NCBI GenBank assembly: GCA_947561395.2
Contig: OX387189.1
Span: forward strand, 25,730,329-25,794,328
DNA: 64,000 nt
Source of the DNA: Buxus sempervirens
Lineage: Eukaryota > Streptophyta > Magnoliopsida > Buxales > Buxaceae
Direction of reading: 5' to 3'
Each line of letters opens with the position of its first letter. Within the stretch, counting starts at the first letter, position 1. The notes beneath the pieces were generated by a model. That model had not been told where the DNA came from and did not search any database. It saw only the letters and a program-made list of their open reading frames with translations. Shown one piece after another: positions 51,022 through 61,850 of the stretch. Position numbers and translations under genes: made by a program.

Positions 51022-53962
51022 GACTAATCCTCTCCCTGACCACAATCGGGCGTCTTCAAGTGACACCAGCTGAACAAGTTGGTAAAACTACGGGGCAGAG
51101 AGCAATCCCGAAATCCAAAATCTTCAAGTCTACCATGACCAGGATAAGTTGAACTTTGCTTTTTGCACCAAGTATCCCTGGTAGGAGTATTTGTTTTGTA
51201 AATATTTTAAATGCTTTTTACTTTCATGCAGGCATTTGTAAAGGACCTTTTGAAAAACACAAAAAGAAAAGAAAAACTTTTTTGAAAATATACAAGTGAG
51301 TGGTCGGTGATGACACTGCTTTGAGACCACACCCTTTTTGGCAATGACCACGATCATGGAAAAAATGCCAAGTTGCTCAAAGGTGTCCTCAGCTAGGTGC
51401 AGTACGCTGTCCCATGAGAACCTTGACTGAGCCAAAGGCAATCATTTCTTGATCCAGACCATAATTTTCTTCCTAAAAACCTACCTTTGCAATAGGGCAG
51501 GGTGATCCTTGAGAGAAAAGAAAAGGCAAGAGAGAAAGTGCAAGAACCAGTTAAGGGTCTTTGGCCAGCTTTAATATCATGTCTCCAAGAAAGGATGAGA
51601 GGCCATCCTTCATGCATCCTGAATTTTAAGAATCGCTAGTCAAAACACTTTGGGCTTGATCGTGTTGTTCAAATACCCGTGTTGTGTCTATCCACCCCAC
51701 ACTAGGGCAAAGCTGAAAAAGAAAATAAAAAGGATGAATAGATTCTTGAATTAATTTGCATGAATAATCCAACCAAGTCGTCACAACTTCTACAAAAGGA
51801 TGAAAGGCCATCCTTGCTTTATTTCCCCAGTTTTCAAAATCATATTGCTAGTAAAATCACTTGAGCCTAATTTTCTTTCTTCTAACCCACTGAGTCATGA
51901 GCCCTAAATCTGGCACTGGGTAAAGAAGAGAAAACCTGAATGAGCAGAAACAAAGAAGAGAAAAAGAAAGCAGGGAATACACTGGGACTTGCTAATCAAG
52001 GCAAAAAGTCAAGATGATCCCAAAGCAAAGGACAGAAAAATAAAAAAAATAAAAAAATATATTAAAAAAATGATAGAGCAAAAGCAAAGGGAAAAGGCGA
52101 AGGTCACAAAAGACCTCAAAAAGGAAAATGGAGGAAAGCAAAAGATAATGGCAAAGCCCAAGCGGCCAAGAAAATGGTGGAACATGACTCAACCCATTTA
52201 TAAAGAAACTTTGAGCCATATTCCCTTTCTTTGATAAACTAAAAACCTTAGCCTTCGTTTCGTCCTATCAAAAAGTCCTTTTTGATTGCAGAAAATGTGA
52301 CAATGGGATTCATGCAGATCTATGATTAAGGAATCTAAAAAGAAGAACGAGCTTTGGCAAGTCACAGAGCAAAACCTGAAAATGAAAAGATAAGAATTTG
52401 GGCCTCATATCCCTTCATTTCTTGGATCTAAAACCAAGCCAATGTTTTGTCCTAATGTAAAGACCTCTCTGATCTATGAAACATGATGTACAAGTTGGCC
52501 AAAACCCGTAAACCGGGACTGGCACTAACCCAAAGGGAAAAGAAAAAGGGGAAAACTTTCAATTGCAAAATCCTGAAACCACCCTGAAAAATTGGGTCAA
52601 GGTGAGAGAAAAGCAAAAACTGGGAAAGGGGGAACACTCCTTGAAACACCCCTCATCTTTTGAACCTCTGGTGGCACAAGTCGAGAATCTCATGGGATTG
52701 CGTGTTGAGCACACCGTCCCGAAACACCTCAAGCTAACAAGGCAATTCACCATGACCGTTGGCTCGCCTCTCTTTTAAAATCACTTGAGCAAATTTCTTA
52801 AAAAAAAAAAAACTTTTGAAAATTGTGTCATTTCAGTCATGTGCACTGGCACACACATTAAAAGCAAGTAAGCCGTCGGTGCTTACCTCTGTTCAAATTT
52901 CAGATACCTTACTGCTTTGTGAAAATTTTGTAGGCCCAGGCAATGCAAAAGAACTAGGAAAAGTCCGGAAGCACCTTGAAACTGAAAGCAGAAGAAAGGA
53001 AAATAGAGGAAGGCCAAGGCAATAGCCCGCCGGCAGGGGAATTGCGAAGACCTCCGTTGTCCCCCAACAGATTCATTTCCCCAGTGGAACTTTCGAGAAA
53101 CCTAAAGCAACGTGTCAAGACCATGCCCAGTCTGAAGAGGCTGGTTTTACACAAGAAAGACAAATCCAAGAAGGCTTCCACAAATCCCCAATGGAGCGGT
53201 CACTTCTGAAGAAGTCCCAATACTGACCTAAATGATGGCCTCCTTCCTGAAAGGACAAGAGCAGGAGTCAAAATCTCTGAAGAAAGGAACCTCGTAGAGA
53301 AAAATCTGATCAAAGTCAGATAGATGCCCTTACCAAAAGAAGGAAATGGCAGAAGAAAGAAGAGCCGAATGAAGAACTTTTTGGGCAAGTTGGCTCCATT
53401 TGTAAATTTTTCATTTCCCACTTTTGTAAATAGAATAGGACAGGTGTGTGAGCTCCCTTGAGGCACCGAGCAGCGCTGAGAGCACCTCCTCGCCAAGAGC
53501 ATCTCCTCCTTTGTTCCTTCCAATCCCTAATCCAAACCCTTAAAAAAAAACTGTCCTCAAAAGTACCAAGTCTAAAAATCTGAAATCTAAAATCAAATCC
53601 CAAATCTGAAATCTGAAAACACCTGAAAGCTTTAATGGAACAAACAAGAGAAAGAGAAAACTGTTGAATGCCTTGCATCAACGTCAAAACGGGTTGATGA
53701 GCTTAAGTGCAACCCTATCCTTTTTAATCTGAACCAAAATCAAGAGTTGCTCCAGGAAGCCCGAAGTGGGTGAGCAAACTTCGAAATCTTAGTGGAAACC
53801 AGTTCGTGTTTTCACTACTTTGGAGATCAACGCTTGTCATCTTCACTTCCGTTTATAAAAATCAAAAGGATTTAAGCTCATCAATCATGTCGGCAGAAAT
53901 GCAGGGTGCAAAAACGAGGTTCTTTTTTATTCTTTGCCGTTCATCCCCAAGGTGACTCTGGC
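51022..53962 (+). other. 3' region of element C, no pol
   Basis: Nearly 3 kb without any protease, RT, RNase H or integrase similarity. Repeated modules: GGCCATCCTT-type (51600, 51808), TTTCGTCCTA/TTTTGTCCTA (52258, 52448), AACCCGGGACTG-type. The last ~560 bp are shared with A and B (CACTTTTGTAAATAG near 53419, AAGCTTTAATGGAACAAACA near 53628, CGGCAGAAATGCAGGG near 53892). Confidence 0.75.
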
Positions 53963-53976
53963 AATGCGGGACTGCT
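53963..53976 (+). promoter_or_regulatory. Polypurine-tract position of element C
   Basis: Short purine-richer stretch directly before the LTR start TGTAAGCACC at 53977; the upstream GGTGACTCTGGC context matches A and B. Confidence 0.6.
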
Positions 53977-56938
53977 GTAAGCACCTCATTTTTGCACCTC
54001 CCAGAATGCAGAAAATGAAATTTTAATTGAAAAGTCAAACCTGAGAAAGTCAAAAAGTTGACTTTTTTATCTGGTGCAAATCAGTCACCATACTTCTCAC
54101 CATTTGAAAGAGGATTCCGATACGATTCTAACAAAACTGAGTTTGCTCAAATCGGAGTCCGAACAAAGAAGTTATGGACTGGTCAAATATGAGAAAAGCA
54201 GAAATTGACTTTCTGCTAAACCCCAGATCAGCTACCCCATTTGATACCAGCAGAAAGAGCATCTCGACATGATTCCAACGCAACTGAATTTGCTGGAATC
54301 AGAGTCCCGGATAAGGAAATATGAGCAAAATTGGCTCCCGGACGTGACTCAGCACTTCAGTTAAAAAACCCGAATTTGCTGCTAAACTCTAGCTCGGTGG
54401 ATAGAGGATGTCGACCCAGTTCCAACGCAACTGAGTTTGCTAGAATCGGAGCTCAAATGAGAGAGTTATGGGCAATCCTTGGTCAAAAATAAACTGTCCA
54501 CGTGGCAAATTGCGCCACGTGGACGTCCCCCTTTCTTAACCCTTAAGTAAACAAAAATATTAACAAAAAGAGTCTTTCTTAACCCCTAAGTAAAAAATAT
54601 TAATAAAAGAGTCTTTCTTAACCATTAAGTAAAAGTAATGAGTCACAAGTAAGAAATAACAATAAAAAGGTCACTTTTGATAAAATATTTAAAAATTGGT
54701 CTTTCTTAACCCTTAAACAACCTCTCCTATAAGAGGGGAGGGGGTGGGATGCATTAGGGGTGGAGCACATTTTGGTCTCTCCATTCTCTTCTCTAACCTC
54801 TCTCCCATCTCCCCCAAGCTCTCTTCATCTCTCCCGCTCTCTTCATCTCTCCAACTCTCTTGAACCTCTTCCCCCAAGCCATTTATCTACCACTTTTCTT
54901 CACTCCCATCACTTGGAAGAGGTCTTGGAGGTCATTTGGAGTGGAGGAGCTGCTCCAGCCGTGCCTTGGCTTCAAGAGGAGGTTAGCACAACTCAAAGAA
55001 AGTTCCGAAGCCCTAGGTGAGTTCCTTGGCACCCTTTGTTAAACATACTTAAAAATAAATGAAATATGAGCATTTCCATTCTTTTTTTATGCCATATGCC
55101 TACTGTTCTCTCATGATATGATTTGTTGGTTTACTTTATTTTTTGTATATTAACTCCCATGGTAAGGGGAGGGTTTAATATCTGAATGGGAAGAGGAGAG
55201 GCCCTGACAAGTGTGTCTAGGATCCAATTTGGAAGCACTTGTCATGCTTCTTTTGGCTTGTCCCACCATTATTCCAAGGGAGCATGTTCCCTTGTCTTCT
55301 CATCTTTTGTACCCCCATATTAACCCCCCTCTTTCCCTTCTTTAAATAGGTTTGGTTGGATAGCTTTGTGTTTGTTTTTAGCATGGGATTAATGATAGGG
55401 CTTGTTGGCATGTTTAGGGTAGATCATATGTATATGTTTTTTAGGTTCATACTCTTTGATGCTTTCATATTAATCCCTTCAAGCTACTTGTAAGTAATAT
55501 GCATGCTTACCTTTTAACACATGCTTGCACATGAAGCATGCTCACTCACACACACACTTTTGTCTCATGTATAAAAATCTGTCCAAATGCATGTAGTTTC
55601 ATGGTTTAAAAGCATGCATGCTAAGCTTTGTTGATGGACTTGTGTTATCCTTGTTTGATTATTGACATGTGGAGTATGAGGAACCAAGACAGGGACACTT
55701 AGGTCCCTGTCACAGTGCCGGAACACCCTAAGAGGCCTAGGAATCCAAGCCCAATGCAAAAATCCGAAAAAACCAAGTTTTTAGGTTGATCCGACAACTC
55801 AAGTCGGATCAACAGAGCCTTATTCATAGCAGGCTAAAGATGCCGGATACACTGAGCCTCGTGTGTACCCCGCATCTTAAGCCGGCTACATTGCCAGATT
55901 GCATTTTGTCTAATTTTGTGATATTGTGCTAATTTTTTGGTTTGTTTGATCAATCCGGATGAACCAGAAGGGTTTCCGGTTCACCCGGAAATGCAAGCTG
56001 GGCCATGGACTGACCCGGTGGGCCTTCCAACAGGGCCCACCAGCCCGACAGACCTTTTTTTGATAAATCAAGATAAATTTAACCGAATGAGTGGGCCACA
56101 CCATTGGAGGCCCACCAAAGCCCAACTGGGGCAGCATGTATGTTTAGATCTAGGCTTGGTTTGGCCGAGACTACGGGTAGGGCCGATCGGCCCTGCTAAA
56201 ACCCATTAAATCGAGTCAACTTAGGGTTTCCAAACCCTAACTCAGGAAGCCTTGGGTTTTCAAGCCCAAGCGCAGGTAAAGGGCCCCAAGCCCAAGGTCT
56301 AGCCCATTTTGGCACAGTTAACCAAGATAATCTGAAATCACTTGGCAACCCACTGTGTGGCCCACTCACGGGCCCACAAAGCAATCCAGACTCATTTTTT
56401 GCATGGAAATCAAATTTAATCAAACTCGAACCATTAAATAAAATCAATTCATTTGAACCAAGCCCAAAAGGCTTCCCAGGCTAGACTGAGGCCCACCAGG
56501 GGATACGTGGGCTTAACCAAGCCCACCAAGGGATCCGCAAGCCTTCCAACGGGGTCTGCCTAATTCGACTCACATCACTTTAAGCTAAGAAAGATAAAAT
56601 CAAGTAAAGGGACCCACACCACTTTTGCGGTCCCGCCAGACTTAACCAAATTGAAAGCTGGAATAGGAATCGGGTGAGTGAGAAACCAAAGTTGACTCAA
56701 ACCAGGGAAACCATGGGACCCGTCTTTTGACGGGGCGGACCGGGGTGTCTACAAACTTCCCCGGACCATAACCGAGATCTTACTTAAAATCTCAAGCCGC
56801 AAACCAAGCCTTAATAGAAGAACTTAGGCACCCACGTGTCTGCCTGCACCCCATCAGGTAGTGGCGACTCCAAATGAATCCCGTGGCACGCATCGTTTTG
56901 CATGCGCCTCGTCGTGCGACCGAAATCAGGTGCGCACA
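53977..56938 (+). repeat. Element C 3' LTR (2962 bp)
   Basis: Starts TGTAAGCACC, ends GCGCACA; flank CTGGT. Slightly longer than the 5' LTR, partly because of an extra segment near 55968-55998. TATA position at 54728. Near-perfect TGGCGACTCC decamer at 56862-56871. Confidence 0.92.
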
Positions 56939-56943
56939 CTGGT

Positions 56944-57312
56944 ATTGTAAAATTATTGACTATTTTACATCATGCACCTTGCTACTTGTTTGGGATTTAT
57001 TCTCACTCCGGTTTCACCCCAATTTTCAGGTACTCTTGTATATGTCTATACATTTGGGAAAGAACTTGTAAGCATTTAGTTGCCTCATTTGCATTTTGTA
57101 TACACAGATATCATATCTTTTGGAGTTATTACATAGATGATCTTTTGTTATATGGAAATTTTTATTCCATGCTTCTTATTGCTTATGCACTCTGATGATT
57201 ACTTTGTAATTGACCAGGTTAATTGTGTTTATTAGGTTCTTTTGGGCCCATAAGTAGGTCTCGGTAATGGGTTGATGCTATGATAGGGCAGACCCAGTTC
57301 TGGGGCGCTACA
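56944..57312 (+). repeat. Tekay-like LTR 2, second part
   Basis: Resumes immediately after the target duplication of C and ends GGGGCGCTACA at 57312. Close match to 20760-21053 (LTR 1): TTTGGGAAAGA, TTGCTTATGCACTCTGAT-type sequence, TTTTGGGCCCATA, TAGGGCAGACCC. Confidence 0.82.
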
Positions 57313-58220
57313 TGATATCAACATCCTCATCTAGGTGGAGAAAGTAGTCCAGCCACTCCTCTCTAGTAGGTAGGTCTGGATGTATCTCTCTTCAGGCCAT
57401 GCACGTGACATTGTCACAGACTATCCCATATCTCTCACTAATAGGCTCCGCCACCATCAGGTGGTCTTGCATCCAGATATGGAGAATGGAAGTGCATACT
57501 GGGAACCTCCTCACTCCATTCTTAGATGAAGTGAAGGCATGGTACAACTGAGCGAGGATCAAGGGCATAAGTCGATATCCTGCCAGGAGTTGATCCACAA
57601 CTTCCATGAGGGCCAAATTAATGGTGTCTCCCCCAGTTGGAAAAAATGTCTATACAATAATCACAAGGGTGAAGGTGCTCCACCAAACTTGGGATCTCTT
57701 TTGCTTTTTGTCTCTTATTTTTTTAGCTAGGAATTTCTTGCAGACCAGTGTAAATGACCTTTCTCTTCCAAAATTTTGGAATTCCTCCCTGGAGAGGCCA
57801 AAGAACTTACAGGCTTCATTCTTGTAACTATCCTTTAAGTTTGGCCTAATTGGTTCTCCACGATCACGAAACCTAAGAAGTCTAACTCCTCAATCGTGGG
57901 TGTCAACTCTATAGTCCCAAATCGGAATACTGAAAACTGAGGATCCCAGAATAACAAGGATGACTAAATCATGTTCCAGTTGATTGGCACATTCAATAGG
58001 GACAAGGTTTGCCTCATGTGGTACCGTGCCTCCCATTTAATTTGCCCATCCCCTTGGAGTTGTTGTGTCCAAGATCGGATCCAGGGAGTGTCCCAAGCAC
58101 ACTTCTCTATCCTAGGGAACTTGGTCCTCTCAAAAGATGAAGACGATGCCTTGTACTGTACTATCCAATTAGTGTTCCAAGTCATTTTGGATTTCAATGT
58201 GAAAGCTCTCTATTAGTATG
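57313..58220 (-). pseudogene. Element D ORF1, partial
   Basis: Homologous to ORF1 of A: an N-terminal SSSSFERTKFPRIEKCAW stretch, then RQTLSLLNVPINWNMI, a middle matching HAFTSSKNGVRRF, LHIWMQDHLMVAEPISE and VCDNVTCMA, and DNA similarity continuing to a point equal to about 2823 in A. The C-terminal coiled-coil half is absent. Broken in a few places. It shows ORF1 is a general Ogre part here, unlike in B and C, which lack it. Confidence 0.8.
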
Positions 58221-59534
58221 ATGAATAGTAAAAATCAAAGCAAGTAAAGAAAAAGGACGGGACATCACCATATTTCATGCCTCTAAACAAGAAGAGAAAC
58301 CATGCAGACAAAGTGTGTGATCCTAAGGGTTGGTGTTGTCAAGGCATGACTTCTAGACATACTTGTGTAAGAAAGCACACCCAAGTCCTGACCAACTTTA
58401 TCCTTTCATCTGCTCTTTCATCTACTGATTTGTGACCTTAATAAAACTTACAACTTGCCAGCTAAGTCGAAAATTACATGATGTTCAAAAAGCTGAAAGA
58501 GAATGCAATCTTAGGGTTGTTGAGAACTCTAAGAAAGGATACATTTGATTCAAAAAGGTAGGTTGAAAAGGCCTAATTCTAGGGTTCAACTTCCTTTGTT
58601 CTAATCTGGCCTGCTTTCATCTGCTTGAAGATTGATCCAGACTCAAGATACTTCCTGCGGACTCAATGGGTTGAGGCCCACGGCTCTCAAGACTCAATGC
58701 ATGGATCTGGGGTGGTTCCCCTGATTAAAACTAGGTTGGCCTCCTAAATTAGGGCTAAGGTAGCCCATGGTCTAGGGTTCACTCAATTTGATGCAAAAAG
58801 GCAGGGATTGCTGCCCCTGATAAACTCTTGGGTTTTAAATTGATTTTAACTCCTCTTTATTCATCATTCATTATTCACATTCACATATTACGGTGTATCA
58901 GAACATTATATGGGAAAAGGATACCCAGCCCGAGACAAACATCTACAAGGGTCTGAGCCAAGTACTAGACCCTTACATACCACGGCAAGAAACCAGTGGA
59001 GCTATAGGAATCCAGAAACCTGAGGGATGCTTTACCTCACTTTCCCTGGAAAGCCTTGCGCGCGTGAGGCTAATACCATCCCAAAATTTGTTTATACAAT
59101 AAAGAAGGGTCGCTGCTACAGAGGTCTAGGTTTTGGTAAAGAAGAAATGCCATATCCAAGCCATGTATCATTCAATCATATCACCCACTCGGGCTCCCTC
59201 GCATGTGTCACCCCACGCAGTTTATATCAAAGCATGTAAACAAACCACAGTGTGCATGAGTGCACATGTGGGCAAGTGGTTGAGTGCTGTGACTAATTTG
59301 GGTGAGTTTAATCTAGATATTCATTGATAAAAGGAATTATCGCTGCCTCATATAGTAAAGTGAAGAATTGGTACACAAATCAATTTTTTGGGAAAGTTCC
59401 CAAGAAACTAGAAGGGTCACAAACGTCCTGCTTAAGACCCAGTTTCCTTAATTCATTTAAGTCTTGTTTGACAGAACTTCCTCAAAATATGTTTTTGTGT
59501 ATATTCTACACTTACTAAAATAAAGCGGCAAATC
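58221..59534 (-). other. Untranslated leader of element D (inner part)
   Basis: Carries the conserved leader blocks at about 58390-58620, 58911-59082 and 59180-59290. No gene. Confidence 0.7.
58911..59082 (-). promoter_or_regulatory. Conserved leader block, copy in D
   Basis: Counterpart of 1219-1394, the most decayed of the four; AGGATACCCAGCCCGAG at the left and GCTAATACCATCCC at the right remain. Confidence 0.55.
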
Positions 59535-59820
59535 TGTAAAACCACAGTTTTAGTAAGAAGTTAGTTAAAAGATTTACTACTAGGCTTAAGTAAATTATTT
59601 GTGAGTGGAGATTTTGGGCTATAGAATAGCAAAGGGTAACTTGAGTTTTATTTAAAATTCAGAATGTGAGTACCAAACTATAATTAATGGTGATTAAAAA
59701 TTTAAAACCCGAATAAATAATATTATCCCTAACCTTAGTGGAGGGTAAATATGGGATTTCGAATGGTAAGTCAAGACGAGTAATAAATAAATTAGTTTAA
59801 GGGTGGAGCTTTGCGAAGCA

Positions 59821-59827
59821 TATAAAA
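59821..59827 (+). promoter_or_regulatory. TATA box of Tekay-like solo LTR
   Basis: GCATATAAAAAGATT, ~290 bp into the LTR, followed ~500 bp later by the GC-rich block. Confidence 0.55.
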
Positions 59828-60394
59828 AGATTTCTAGGTTAAAATTTCAGGTTAAGGGAAAGAAACCAGAAGCCGAGCTATGATTTTTGGATGGCGAGCA
59901 GAAGGTGAAATATCCTAAGGGTTTAGGTAAGGCCGAACTTAGATCTAAGTTAAGTCTGGTTGCTGTTATGGACCAGAGGACATTGGCCGATAAGTTTTCT
60001 TTTCAGTGGCGACTATCAAAAAGGTTGGAAGCTAGAAGAAATTCTCAATAAAATAGGTGAGTAGCATCGTTTAATCTGTGTTTTTGGGTTTTGATTCTGG
60101 ATTAGCCAAACTGCATGTTGTGGAAGGATGTTAGTTTCGAAACATGGATTATTCAATGAGATTTAGAGTCGTGATATGAAGTAGGTTAGATTAATTTCGA
60201 GTCATGTTTAAAGGTCTTTTGGGGATGGTACAAACAAAGGAAAAGTGTTACAGAGGGTTGAAACTGGGACAGTCATGGAGATTTCGCATTAACAGAGAGT
60301 CATGATTTTCAAGGGGTATCCGCTGAGCTGCCGCCAACCCCTTTGCTCTCAGTGGCAGCTTGGCGCAAGCGTTTTTTTGTGTCCGCCGAGTTGG

Positions 60395-60427
60395 CGTTGA
60401 CCTGGCACCAAGTGCCTGGGATCAACG
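60395..60427. repeat. Dyad in GC-rich block of the Tekay-like solo LTR
   Basis: Outer arms CGTTGA/TCAACG and inner arms GGCAC/GTGCC around CAA; nearby GCTGAGCTGCC and GGCAGCTTGGC also oppose each other. Confidence 0.55.
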
Positions 60428-61652
60428 CACCCACTAAAATTCTAAATAGAGTGCGGCTGACCAATCCAAAACTATTTTTCATACTTTGAGGCTTAAACCT
60501 CTTAGCCAAAGACTAGATTAGGATGATAGAAGTATTTTATCTGCTCAAAAACATCCGGTGATCATTAAGTTAAATTATTGGTAATCTTATGAGTTTCCGA
60601 AGTGAGAATTGAAGGACTGTTGGTGGGTTATTTGCTGTTCCTGACACTATGAGTTAATGAATTAATTTCCTTTATGTTTTACATTTGTTTTCCAATTGTG
60701 AAATTGTTTAACTTGAGTTTTGCTTGATTCTAAAGTGCTAAAACTGTATTTGTAAAACTATCTTGGTGTGAGTAAAATGGTTTTACTACTAGTGTATTTG
60801 GGTTGGAATATTTACTGAGATGTCATGAGAATTTGTTCTGGTTTGGAGTGACCTGTGTTGAGTTGTATTGGGGCATACATGATAGTGATCAGCGTTTGGT
60901 TACTACTTTGCACATGTTGAGTTTTATGCATTGTTATACTGTTTTGGTTTAGCTTCACCTGGATCCTTGTCTAAGCTTAGTAATGTGATAGTATTGTTTA
61001 TTGATGTAATTGCATGGCCTTGTGAGTTGCCACGACCGGTGTAGAGCAGCCAGAAACATTGAGTAGGCCTGGTTGTCAATGCCGAAGCCCGGGGAGTAGG
61101 CCGGCATTGGATGACGAAACCTTGAGTAGGCCGTCATTTCAAAGTTTCCGAAACCCTGAGTAGGCCAGAACTGTGTACATGGAGGTGTGGATGTCTCATT
61201 GGCATGTCAATTAATCAATTCAAACAATATTCATGACATTGACCATTCAATGTGTAATCGGAAATTGTGGTTGGTCTTTTGCGTAAAACTGTTAAAGGGA
61301 TTGGATTTAAACCTTCGGAATTATCTTTGTTGATTTGATCATGCTGGTTATTTATCGATGCATATTTATAACTATTGATAACTATTTCTGCATGCATTTG
61401 CTACTCGCTGAGATATTCGTATCTCATTCCGTTATTTTGTTTTGTTTTCAGATACTCTTGGAGAGCTCGATACTTGCGGGTAGTTACTTGGCATGTGAGT
61501 TTATTCATTTGGGATTATTTTAGCGCACTCTGTTATATAGTTATTGTTATATTCATATTTTCCTTCACTCTGATATTGAGCTCCTGTGTTACATGCTAAC
61601 CTCTGGAGACGTGTTACGGTTTAACTACGTAACTCGGATTCGTGGCGCTACA

Positions 61653-61829
61653 AAATCTCCCTAGACAAATTTGTGCGAGTGTGTGCATACGTACAAAGAG
61701 AGTGTGCGTGCATGTGTAAGTGTGTGCACATGTGCAAAGAGTGAGCCCATTATATTCCAACTAATCAAACCAGATTGGGTTAGTCCCCAGTGATTCCAAG
61801 TTCAATCAAACCAGAGATTCTGGGTTCAA
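61653..61829 (-). other. Outer leader of element D with GT-rich stretch
   Basis: GTGTGTGC-type microsatellite (61678-61735), then two similar CAATCAAACCAGA segments, then the PBS. Confidence 0.6.
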
Positions 61830-61847
61830 TCCCCAGCGGAATCGCCA
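61830..61847 (-). promoter_or_regulatory. Primer-binding site of element D
   Basis: Complement reads TGGCGATTCCGCTGGGGA, one base different from A and C. LTR sequence (complement of GGTGTGCATA) starts three bases further, at 61851. Confidence 0.82.
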
Positions 61848-61850
61848 AGC

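Larger units (their letters stand above)
43012..56938 (+). mobile_element. Element C: gag-only Ogre-type (TR-GAG-like) retrotransposon
   Basis: Complete outline: LTRs 43012-45937 and 53977-56938, PBS, leader, satellite array, gag, 3' region, purine-rich tract. Flanks CTAGT (43007-43011) and CTGGT (56939-56943) are a one-mismatch target duplication, and Tekay-like LTR sequence resumes across the site. No ORF1, protease, RT, RNase H or integrase. LTRs differ by roughly 4-5% by eye, so it is older than A. Gag is broken about once, otherwise well kept. Mobilisation would need pol from an A-like element (inference from shared PBS, leader block and 3' block). Confidence 0.9.
59535..61652 (+). mobile_element. 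Tekay-like solo LTR with AAATC target duplication
   Basis: Starts TGTAAAACCAC, ends GTGGCGCTACA, flanked by AAATC on both sides (59530-59534 and 61653-61657). The 2118-bp solo LTR lies in the leader of D. TATAAAA at 59821-59827; GC-rich dyad block at 60315-60435; repeated GAGTAGGCC phrases (61060-61165, four copies). No coding sequence. Confidence 0.88.
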
